Shown: positions 1 through 5,973 of the stretch, one piece after another
Numbering within the stretch: the stretch's first letter is position 1
How the letters are laid out: each line of letters starts with the position of its first letter
Origin: Candidatus Zhuqueibacterota bacterium 4484_87
Lineage (GTDB): Bacteria > Zhuqueibacterota > Zhuqueibacteria > Thermofontimicrobiales > Thermofontimicrobiaceae
Assembly (NCBI GenBank): GCA_002085355.1
Contig: NATN01000183.1
Coordinates: forward strand, 1-5,973
DNA length: 5,973 nt
Reading direction: 5' to 3'
The notes under the pieces: generated by a model
The model's database searches: none
Told to the model about the DNA's origin: nothing
What the model saw: the letters and a program-made list of their open reading frames with translations, nothing else
Made by a program: the position numbers and the translations under genes

Positions 1-1
1 A

Positions 2-1036
2 CAATTTCTCAAACAAACTTCAACCCCGATTTTTCTCATCTGGGGAAATAACATCAACGATTTCATGTTAGCATCTTTGTCACCATATCTTCCGATGAAA
101 TTGCCGCTGAACCATAGCAAAGAAGAGGCAACTCTTGTTCGCCTTTCGGAAGCAGGGAAAATTCACCCCATCACTCAAATTTCCGACGATGAATTTGAAA
201 ATCAAAAATTGTGGGACGAGCTGCCGCCGGTGTATTTTTCATTCAATTCAATCAAAGTCAATCCCGGTGCTGCCGAATTGTTAGCAGCGGAAAACAAGCT
301 TGCCTATCAACTTTTTCGCCAGGGAAAACCTTTACCGTTACTGCTGACGCAAAAATTAGGGCAGCAGAAATCCGTCGCGCTGCTTGCTTATGGCGTCTGG
401 CGATGGGATTTGCTGATGTGGGGCATTGGCAAAGACAATCGCGTCTTTCGTCAGTTGCTGAATAATTCCATCCGCTGGCTGGTAAACAAAGAGGACACCA
501 AAACCGTGCGTATTTATCCGACGCAGGAAATTTTTCACGGTGGTCAGGCTATTTCTTTTGCAGCGCAAATTTACACGCCAAATTACGATCCGCTCAACGG
601 AGCAGATGTACGCGTGCAAGTACGCGACACCGAAGGGCGGGAAATTTCTGCTCAGTTGAACCCTGTCGGTGAAGGAAAATACGAAGCATTTCTGGAACCT
701 CTGCCCGGCGGCGATTATTCCTACAAAGGGAGCGCAAGATATCAAAATCGTCAAATTGGCATTGACCAGGGACAATTTTCCGTAGAAGATTTTAATCTGG
801 AATTTACCGAAACAAAAATTAACCAAAAAGCTTTACAACAACTTGCTTTTGTAACTCACGGAGAGTTTATCGCAGATTCGTCGCTGGCGACGCTCAAAGC
901 TAAATTGAATTTCAAACCGCGGGAAAGCAGAATTTCACGTCAATGGCAATTGTGGCATCAAATCATTTTTCTCATCATTGCTATTATTTTACTCGCCATT
1001 GAATGGTTTTTCAGGAAAAAATCCGGAATGCTTTAA
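2..1036 (+). CDS. C-terminal part of a membrane-anchored, glutamine-amidotransferase-like/Ig-like domain protein (5' partial)
   Basis: The reading frame is open from base 2 with no stop, and the residues before the first Met (position 65) read smoothly into the rest, so this is the 3' end of a longer gene and not a gene starting at 65. The visible 344 residues show three parts. Residues about 1-160 form an alpha/beta region with a WRWD motif (133-136) and a following SIRWLV segment, as in large bacterial surface proteins with a class I glutamine-amidotransferase-like fold that are often encoded near BatA/VWA genes. Residues about 169-262 are beta-rich and Ig-like (GADVRVQV, then GGDYSYKGSARY). 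A single hydrophobic helix at about 319-337 is followed by the basic tail FRKKSGML, placing the bulk outside the cytoplasm if the tail is cytoplasmic. The catalytic part, if any, lies upstream of the window. Family assignment rests on remembered family style; the exact function is unknown. Confidence 0.7.
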   Translation, partial: QFLKQTSTPIFLIWGNNINDFMLASLSPYLPMKLPLNHSKEEATLVRLSEAGKIHPITQISDDEFENQKLWDELPPVYFSFNSIKVNPGAAELLAAENKLAYQLFRQGKPLPLLLTQKLGQQKSVALLAYGVWRWDLLMWGIGKDNRVFRQLLNNSIRWLVNKEDTKTVRIYPTQEIFHGGQAISFAAQIYTPNYDPLNGADVRVQVRDTEGREISAQLNPVGEGKYEAFLEPLPGGDYSYKGSARYQNRQIGIDQGQFSVEDFNLEFTETKINQKALQQLAFVTHGEFIADSSLATLKAKLNFKPRESRISRQWQLWHQIIFLIIAIILLAIEWFFRKKSGML

Positions 1037-1110
1037 TTATGCCCGGCTGAAAATGCACGAACGGTCCGTTTTACGAAAAAATCAATGACTAATTTGAAAC
1101 AATAAAAACA

Positions 1111-3660
1111 ATGAAACCTGCCAATAAATATTTGACTGCGGAAGTCATTTCTCACATGCGCGAAGAAATTGATCAGGCAGACGGCAATGAAGTTTTTTTT
1201 GTCGGTTATGTCGATGAAACCGGATTGGTGACTTCGATTCAAACCGCTGCCAGAGGAAATGAATTTTCTGTGCTTCATGTGCAGGATTTGTCCGAGCGTT
1301 CTGATGTGGTTATTCACAACCATCCTTCCGGCGATCTGACGCCCTCTCCCAATGATATGGCTATCGCCAATGAGCTTTTGCAAGACGGAATTGCCAGTTT
1401 CATTGTCAATAATGATGTTTCCGAACTTTACGCCATCGTGGAGCCTTTTGACAAAAAGAAGGAGCTTCCGCTCGACATTTCCCGGATTGTCCATTTTCTT
1501 GAGCCTGGAGGTGCCGTCTCCCAGCGAATGCCCCAATACGAATACAGACCGCAGCAATTAGAGATGATTCGTGCTGTAAGCCAGGCATTCAATGAGAAAA
1601 AAATCGGCGTCATCGAAGCTGGAACCGGAGTCGGGAAATCAATGGCGTACCTCATTCCTGCAATTTTTTGGACACATACCAACAAACAACGCGCCGTTGT
1701 GTCCACGCGAACTATTAATTTGCAGGAGCAACTCATTTACAAAGACATCCCTTTCCTCAAAAAAGCGTTAGACATTGAATTTAAAGCTGTGCTGGTCAAA
1801 GGCAGGGGAAATTACATTTGCCTGCGCAAAATAGACAATTTGAAAAAAGATCGGGACTCTCTAATTGAAGACGAACTGCAAGTCGAGGTAAATACTCTAT
1901 TGGAATGGGCGGAAAAAACAGAGGATGGAAGCAAGTCCGATCTCAATTTTGTGCCCAAAGGTGAAGTGTGGGAATTAATGGCTGCAGAGAGCGATAATTG
2001 TTTGCGCGCAAAATGTCCACATTTTCAGGAATGCTTTGTGATGAAAGCGAGGCGACGCGCGAATAAAGCGGATATTTTGGTCGTAAATCACCATTTGCTT
2101 TTCTCTGACTTGGCGCTGCGGGCAATGGGCATATTAAATTCTGTACTGCCACGATACCATCACATCATTTTTGACGAAGCGCACAATCTGGAAGACATTG
2201 CCACGGATTACTTCGGAGCGCAGGTCACGCGATACGGATTAATCCGAATCCTCCACCGTCTGTACAATCCCAAAGGCAAAAAATCCAGAGGCTATTTGCC
2301 TATTTTGGTCACTAAACTGAAAAATTTCTCTTTCAAGGAATCCGACATATCCATAAACACTATCATCAATAAAGTAACTACGGATGTGTATCCGCTTTGC
2401 GACTCTTTGCTCACATTAACAAACCAGCTCATGGACGATTTAGCCCATTTTGTAATGAACAAAGATTCTTCCTCATGGAATGAAAGCAAAATTCGACTGA
2501 CAAAAGCTGTGCGCAATGACTTTGACTGGCAAAATCAAATTTTGGCTCAAGTAGATGCTTTCTTTTCACTGTTAAAAAAATTGATCGCTTTATTGAGAGC
2601 AGTTGTTAGCGATATTTACGATCTAAATTTTAACCTGCCGGAAGATATTTATTCTCAGTTACAGGAAATAGAAGTGCAAACCCGGCGACTGAGCAATGCG
2701 CTGGAAGCGATTGTTCAAATTATTCTCGAAGACGATGAGGAGCATGTTCGCTGGATTGAAGCAACAAAAAGTAAATGGGGAAAAACCAATGTTCGACTGC
2801 ACATTTCCCCGCTGGATATTTCCGAGCACATGGAAAGACTTGTTTTCGATAACTACAAGACAGTAATCATGACCTCCGCGACGCTGGCGATTTCCCACAA
2901 AAGCGGCAATGATTTTACTTTCTTTTATCAGCAAACAGGTCTCCATCGGATTCCTGCGCAAAAAATCATTCAACGCAAAATCCCGGCGCCGTTTGATTAT
3001 CAAAAACAGGCAATCACCGCTATCCCCACAGATCTGCCCATGCCGGATGAAAAAATTTTCGGGGACGCAATCTCTGATTTTATTTTGCAAGCCATACAAA
3101 TTTCCCAGGGACGCGCCTTCATCTTGTTCACCGCTTATGGGCTGCTGAATCGTGTTTACAACGAGTTGAATGAACAATTAGAATCATCCGGAATCACTGT
3201 TTTCAAACAGGGACAGTTTTCCAGGACCAAGCTGTTGCAAAAATTCAAAGAAGACAAATCATCTGTACTTTTTGCCACCGACAGTTTCTGGCAAGGTGTG
3301 GATGTTGAAGGCGACGCTCTGGAAAATGTCATCATTACAAAACTACCATTTCGGGTACCGTCCGAACCTTACGTGGAAGCCCGTGTTGAATACATTGAGC
3401 GCCACGGCGGAAATTCATTTATGGATTATTCCCTGCCACACGCAGTATTAAAATTGAAACAGGGCTTTGGCAGGCTCATCAGAAAAAAGACAGACATTGG
3501 CTCGATTTTCATTTTAGATAAACGTATCGTTGAAAAATTTTATGGGCGAGTCTTTTTGAATTCACTCCCTCAATCCCGCATAATCACCGGCGTCTCCAAA
3601 GATATCCTTTCACAAGTGTTGGATTTCTTTGCAACCGCTAAAAACAGCGTTTATAAATAA
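1111..3660 (+). CDS. dinG: RadC-like JAMM domain fused to DinG/XPD-family Fe-S DNA helicase
   Basis: This is an 849-residue ATP-dependent DNA helicase of the DinG/XPD group, probably acting 5'-3' on repair or replication intermediates. Residues about 1-115 are a JAB/MPN domain with an intact JAMM motif: candidate Glu27, then H69, H71, S79 and D82 in H-x-H-x7-S-x2-D spacing, within HNHPSGD as in RadC. The helicase follows: YRPQQ (145-149), Walker A EAGTGVGKS (169-177), motif Ia VVSTRTINLQEQ (196-207), Fe-S cysteines C237, C297, C302 and C308, NHHLLFSDL (326-334), DEAH (355-358), a long helical arch-like insert (about 360-580), TSAT (588-591), WQGVDVEG (727-734) and QGFGRLIR (784-791). The C297-x4-C302-x5-C308 spacing matches E. 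coli DinG as I recall it. ATG 1111 is the first Met after an in-frame stop at 1090-1092; no clear Shine-Dalgarno precedes it. DinG of some Firmicutes carries an exonuclease at this end instead. The domain calls are secure; the role of the JAMM part is not. Confidence 0.95.
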   Translation: MKPANKYLTAEVISHMREEIDQADGNEVFFVGYVDETGLVTSIQTAARGNEFSVLHVQDLSERSDVVIHNHPSGDLTPSPNDMAIANELLQDGIASFIVNNDVSELYAIVEPFDKKKELPLDISRIVHFLEPGGAVSQRMPQYEYRPQQLEMIRAVSQAFNEKKIGVIEAGTGVGKSMAYLIPAIFWTHTNKQRAVVSTRTINLQEQLIYKDIPFLKKALDIEFKAVLVKGRGNYICLRKIDNLKKDRDSLIEDELQVEVNTLLEWAEKTEDGSKSDLNFVPKGEVWELMAAESDNCLRAKCPHFQECFVMKARRRANKADILVVNHHLLFSDLALRAMGILNSVLPRYHHIIFDEAHNLEDIATDYFGAQVTRYGLIRILHRLYNPKGKKSRGYLPILVTKLKNFSFKESDISINTIINKVTTDVYPLCDSLLTLTNQLMDDLAHFVMNKDSSSWNESKIRLTKAVRNDFDWQNQILAQVDAFFSLLKKLIALLRAVVSDIYDLNFNLPEDIYSQLQEIEVQTRRLSNALEAIVQIILEDDEEHVRWIEATKSKWGKTNVRLHISPLDISEHMERLVFDNYKTVIMTSATLAISHKSGNDFTFFYQQTGLHRIPAQKIIQRKIPAPFDYQKQAITAIPTDLPMPDEKIFGDAISDFILQAIQISQGRAFILFTAYGLLNRVYNELNEQLESSGITVFKQGQFSRTKLLQKFKEDKSSVLFATDSFWQGVDVEGDALENVIITKLPFRVPSEPYVEARVEYIERHGGNSFMDYSLPHAVLKLKQGFGRLIRKKTDIGSIFILDKRIVEKFYGRVFLNSLPQSRIITGVSKDILSQVLDFFATAKNSVYK

Positions 3661-3716
3661 TACAATGCTATTTTTTGTCGCAAAATTCACCGACCTGTTG
3701 AAAAGTTGTATTATTT
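3655..3716. repeat. 11-base perfect inverted repeat straddling the helicase stop codon
   Basis: AAATAATACAA at 3655-3665 is the exact reverse complement of TTGTATTATTT at 3706-3716, with 40 bases between. The left arm includes the TAA stop of the helicase gene (3658-3660). The spacer holds a smaller pair, GTCG (3677-3680) and CGAC (3691-3694), so the RNA could fold as a two-tier hairpin. It may be a weak, atypical terminator or an mRNA 3'-end stabiliser, but the stem is AT-only apart from one G-C pair and there is no strong T tract after it. Confidence 0.4.
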
Positions 3717-4000
3717 TGAACCAATTTGTCCACTTTTTCTACACAATTGTCCCTCATTGATCGAAAATTATGCAATTGCTTACATTCTGCATCTCAATTC
3801 TGAAAATGCCAATTTCCAAATTGAAAGACCGCTGGCAGCCATTCCTTTCTAACTAATCACACAATTACTTGGTTTTTATTAACTTAAGATGTTAACCAAT
3901 TTTATCAATTTAAACCATGAAGACTTATCTAAAAAATATGTTTCAATGCTTTAATACTGTTCAGGGAACAATTTTTGCTAATAATGTACTGATTTTAAAA

Positions 4001-4028
4001 TTGGCAACCCCCTTATCTTTTGTAAAAT
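4001..4028 (+). promoter_or_regulatory. Candidate sigma-70-type promoter for the MinD-like gene
   Basis: TTGGCA (4001-4006, 5 of 6 to the -35 consensus) and TAAAAT (4023-4028, 5 of 6 to the -10 consensus) are separated by 16 bases. Transcription would begin near 4035, giving a short leader of about 17 bases that still contains the GGAG ribosome binding site. In AT-rich sequence such matches arise by chance, so the support is position and pairing only; the lineage's own promoter consensus is not known. Confidence 0.4.
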
Positions 4029-4038
4029 AATAATTTAC

Positions 4039-4042
4039 GGAG
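4039..4042 (+). promoter_or_regulatory. Shine-Dalgarno site fixing the start of the MinD-like gene
   Basis: GGAG lies 9 bases before ATG 4052. An in-frame stop (TAA at 4031-4033) closes the frame just upstream, so ATG 4052 is the first possible Met. The next in-frame Met (codon 6) would place the site too far away and cut into the GYF_2 domain. Confidence 0.7.
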
Positions 4043-4051
4043 AATTCCCCC

Positions 4052-5341
4052 ATGAACGGCAACTTGATGGTACGTGTCAAAGAGAAACAATACGGTCCAA
4101 TTTCATCAACAGAATTACGTACCATGGTAAGAAAAGGAAAATTTTCACCCAATGATTACGTTTGGAATGACTCCCAGGAAGAGTGGGTAAAAGCACAAGA
4201 CATTGAGGCAGTGCGCAAACTTTTTCAGACCGCGCCATTGGAAAACACAGAGCGTAAAGTGATTGCCATTGCCAGCGGAAAGGGCGGTGTCGGGAAAACT
4301 GTTATCAGCGCTTCCCTCGGCGTTGGATTGTCAGCTCTGGGCAAAGAGGTCATTTTGGTTGATGCTGATTTCGGCGGAGCCAATCTTCATACATGCATGG
4401 GTATTTTAGAGCCTCAATATACATTCTTGGATTATTACACTATGAATCGAGAAACGCTGGAAGATATTGTTCTCGATTCTCCGATAGACAATTTGAAGCT
4501 TATCAGCGGTGCGTGTGGCACGCTGGGCATGGCAAACCCCAAATTTTCTCAAAAGCAACGACTGATCGGCGAATTGAAAAATTTACCGGCAGATTATGTC
4601 ATCATGGATTTGGCAGCAGGCTCCTCATTTCACGTCATCGATTTTTTTCTGTCTGTGGATGAAAGTATCATCGTAACCACGCCCGAGCCCATGGCAATTC
4701 AGGAATCTTTTGATTTTATCAAACTGTGCCTGTTGCGAAAATTGCAGCAGACTTTCAAGAACGACCAGGAAGCTCTGCGCTTGCTCAATATTGAGGGCGA
4801 CGGAAATCTCATTTATTTTAATCAGCCACTGGAAGATGTCGTCGGGAAAATCAAAAATTCACACCCCGATATTGCCCAAAAAGTGGAACAGGCGCTTTCC
4901 GAATTCAGACCTCGACTGATTTTAAACATGGTCATGGAACCGGATGAAATACGCGAAGGTATGTCTCTCAAAACAGCAGCTTTTGAATTGCTTTCTGTGG
5001 ACTTGGATTACATGGGCTATGTTGATTACGATGACAATATGAGGCAGTCTGCGAAATCGCTGCGGCCTTTCTTATTGAACAATCCAAATTCTCCGGCTGC
5101 GCGCAGCATTGCTAAAATTATCACCCTGAAGCTTTTCAACCAGAAACACATTAGCGCCATGATGAAAAAATGGCAATTACGGCGCAAAGTTTATTCACAG
5201 GCCCAGCAGTATCCGACATTCGAAGAGAAAAACAACGATATTATTTGTTCGGTAAAATGTTTTTACTGGGACGAGTGCGAATTCCAGAATGGCGGCATGC
5301 CCTGTCGGGTACGCAATCTTCAGCCAACGATGAAATTCTGA
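4052..5341 (+). CDS. GYF_2 domain-MinD/FlhG-like P-loop ATPase with four-cysteine C-terminal tail
   Basis: This is a 429-residue member of the SIMIBI MinD/ParA/FlhG ATPases, which switch between monomer and ATP-bound dimer to position cellular structures or DNA. Residues about 5-58 match a GYF_2 (DUF4339-type) module: YGPIS (14-18), KGKFSPNDYVW (28-38), W45 and a closing helix; such modules are thought to bind protein partners. The ATPase core has the deviant Walker A KGGVGKT (77-83, signature lysine K77), a DADFGGANLHT segment (104-114), a Walker B-type strand ending at D186 (MDLAAGSS), TTPEP (209-213) and LNMV (291-294). A basic helix follows at about 365-385, then C399-x3-C403-x5-C409-x8-C418, which could bind zinc or an Fe-S cluster. 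It is much longer than usual MinD/FlhG (roughly 260-300 residues). No ParB, MinC/MinE or flagellar gene is in view, so its cargo is unknown. It is probably transcribed alone from the promoter just upstream. Confidence 0.92.
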   Translation: MNGNLMVRVKEKQYGPISSTELRTMVRKGKFSPNDYVWNDSQEEWVKAQDIEAVRKLFQTAPLENTERKVIAIASGKGGVGKTVISASLGVGLSALGKEVILVDADFGGANLHTCMGILEPQYTFLDYYTMNRETLEDIVLDSPIDNLKLISGACGTLGMANPKFSQKQRLIGELKNLPADYVIMDLAAGSSFHVIDFFLSVDESIIVTTPEPMAIQESFDFIKLCLLRKLQQTFKNDQEALRLLNIEGDGNLIYFNQPLEDVVGKIKNSHPDIAQKVEQALSEFRPRLILNMVMEPDEIREGMSLKTAAFELLSVDLDYMGYVDYDDNMRQSAKSLRPFLLNNPNSPAARSIAKIITLKLFNQKHISAMMKKWQLRRKVYSQAQQYPTFEEKNNDIICSVKCFYWDECEFQNGGMPCRVRNLQPTMKF

Positions 5342-5366
5342 CAGTAATACAATTAAAATTTTGCCC

Positions 5367-5416
5367 AAAAAAGCAGACATCCGGCTCAATTCCGAGCGGG
5401 ATGTTTGCTTTTTTTT
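5367..5416. terminator. Bidirectional intrinsic terminator between convergent genes
   Basis: A hairpin has arms 5367-5387 and 5394-5414 (AAAAAAGCAGACATCC with its near-complement GGGATGTTTGCTTTTTT, plus an inner GGCTC/GAGC pairing) and a 6-base loop, AATTCC. There is one G-G mismatch (5383/5398) and one G-T wobble (5376/5405). The T run 5409-5416 ends plus-strand transcripts; the A run 5367-5372 becomes a U run for minus-strand transcripts. It lies 25 bases past the MinD-like stop, and the stop codon of the convergent gene (5415-5417) touches its right edge. Confidence 0.88.
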
Positions 5417-5973
5417 ATAAATAGGACAAAATGAAATCACAGACAATTTTCACCCCGATCACCAGGCTTTCCTCGTCGAAATCAAAGAACGGATTGTGAT
5501 GCGGGGCGACCTTTCCCGTTTTTTCATTATTGCTGCCAATAAAGAAAAAACATCCGGGCACACGATTGAGAAATTCGGAAACATCTTCAGCGCCCATTTG
5601 CGGCTCGTAATCTACAACATTCTCTTTGCTGACAACTTTCTCCGCAGAACGTCTTACTAACTCTGTAACAACCGCATCATTCACAACTGCCGGAGATGTC
5701 TCCGCATTGGTAACCTCAATTTTGACATCAAAACTGCGCTCAATTCCTTCAGCGATTCTCAAAATTTCCGATTGAATTATTTCCGCTGTCTCGCGCGAAA
5801 AAGTGCGGATTGTGCCTGATAGAGTTACCTCCCCGCCGATGGTATTTCTCGCCTGTCCGCCTTGAATCTGTCCGATACTGACCACCGCCTTCTCCCTCGG
5901 ATCCAGCCGGCGGCTGACGATAGTCTGAATTTGCGGAATGAAATGGCTCGCAGCGACAATGGAATCCGCCCCG
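5415..5973 (-). CDS. M20D-family amidohydrolase/peptidase, C-terminal part (5' partial)
   Basis: The frame is open from the right window edge to a TAA at 5417-5415, giving the last 185 residues of a metal-dependent amidohydrolase of the IAA-amino-acid hydrolase/hippurate hydrolase/N-acetyl-diaminopimelate deacetylase group. These enzymes cleave N-acyl amino acid amides. Reading begins in the lid/dimerisation domain: IQTIVSRRLDP (15-25), VVSIGQIQGGQARNTIGGEV (30-49) and SGTIRTF (52-58). The catalytic domain resumes with QMGAEDVSEF (125-134), where E129 is the usual metal-ligand position, and PGCFFFIGS (139-147). It ends with HHNPFFDFDEESL (158-170), which carries the conserved C-terminal His. 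A GTG at 5885 is internal, because conserved family sequence continues upstream of it in frame. The N-terminal metal-binding Cys/His residues are outside the window. Substrate cannot be told. It is convergent to the MinD-like gene and shares its terminator. Confidence 0.93.
   Translation of the reverse strand, partial: GADSIVAASHFIPQIQTIVSRRLDPREKAVVSIGQIQGGQARNTIGGEVTLSGTIRTFSRETAEIIQSEILRIAEGIERSFDVKIEVTNAETSPAVVNDAVVTELVRRSAEKVVSKENVVDYEPQMGAEDVSEFLNRVPGCFFFIGSNNEKTGKVAPHHNPFFDFDEESLVIGVKIVCDFILSYL

Larger units (their letters stand above)
3661..4051. other. AT-rich intergenic region with short palindromes and a promoter at its right end
   Basis: No convincing coding sequence was found on either strand. 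Short symmetric elements visible here are ACAATTGT (3743-3750), GCAATTGC (3772-3779), CAATTT-cc-AAATTG (3810-3823) and TTGGTT/AACCAA arms (3869-3874 and 3894-3899, 19 bases apart). The last 50 bases hold the promoter and ribosome binding site of the downstream ATPase gene. At 391 bases the gap is long next to the 74- and 73-base gaps elsewhere in the window. A long leader or a small RNA is possible but nothing specific supports one. Confidence 0.5.

Noticed and set aside
356..826. Minus-strand open frame of 156 codons inside the first gene
   Set aside because: It is antisense to a frame that runs cleanly from the window edge to the membrane anchor, with no domain signal of its own.
1060..1070. 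Small palindrome AACGGTCCGTT between the first gene and the helicase gene
   Set aside because: A single-base centre cannot form a hairpin loop, no T tract follows, and an 11-base symmetric site alone is weak evidence for an operator.
1033..1557. Minus-strand open frame of 174 codons over the JAMM part of the helicase gene
   Set aside because: It lies antisense to the strongly supported JAMM domain and resembles no family I recognise; its length is expected from the codon usage of the real gene.
2659..3177. Minus-strand open frame of 172 codons inside the helicase gene
   Set aside because: It is wholly antisense to conserved helicase motifs, with no recognisable domain or start signal.
3869..3899. 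TTGGTT/AACCAA inverted arms 19 bases apart
   Set aside because: Six-base arms in AT-rich sequence are common by chance and no U tract or conserved loop supports a structure; kept only as a note in the intergenic entry.
3961..4152. Minus-strand open frame of 63 codons covering the promoter and start of the MinD-like gene
   Set aside because: It overlaps the GYF_2 coding region and the promoter, has low-complexity composition and no recognisable features.
1..5973. CRISPR array, tRNA, insertion sequence ends, or a defence island
   Set aside because: No spaced direct repeats, tRNA-like cloverleaf sequence, transposase motifs or terminal inverted repeats were seen; a DinG-type helicase alone is not evidence for a type IV CRISPR locus, as no csf-like genes are present.

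Overview
The window holds four protein-coding genes, two of them cut by the window edges. It looks like bacterial chromosome of moderate, slightly AT-rich composition. There is no mobile element, CRISPR array, tRNA or rRNA. The gene families (a membrane-anchored amidotransferase-like protein, a JAMM-DinG fusion helicase, a GYF_2-MinD-like ATPase and an M20D amidohydrolase) fit an uncultured lineage of the FCB/Calditrichota/KSB1 or deltaproteobacterial kind. That placement is a low-confidence inference from protein style alone.

Left part (2-3660, plus strand): the C-terminal 344 residues of a secreted or periplasmic-facing protein with one C-terminal membrane anchor. After a 74-base gap comes an 849-residue helicase. 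The helicase has an N-terminal RadC-like JAMM metalloprotease-type domain with a complete metal-binding motif. This is fused to a complete DinG/XPD-type superfamily 2 helicase with four Fe-S cysteines. The two genes may be co-transcribed, but nothing else ties their functions together.

Middle (3661-4051): a 391-base AT-rich gap without a convincing gene. An 11-base perfect inverted repeat straddles the helicase stop codon. Several short palindromes with a CAATTG core follow. Near its right end is a promoter-like pair and a good Shine-Dalgarno sequence serving the next gene.

Right part (4052-5973): a 429-residue MinD/FlhG-like P-loop ATPase with an N-terminal GYF_2 (DUF4339-type) domain and a four-cysteine C-terminal tail. 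It converges on the 3' part of an M20D amidohydrolase gene on the minus strand. The two genes share a strong hairpin with A and T tracts on opposite sides, which reads as a bidirectional terminator.

The most interesting items are the two domain fusions (JAMM with DinG; GYF_2 with MinD-like ATPase and a Cys tail). I see no evidence for a multi-gene defence system or other complete new system.
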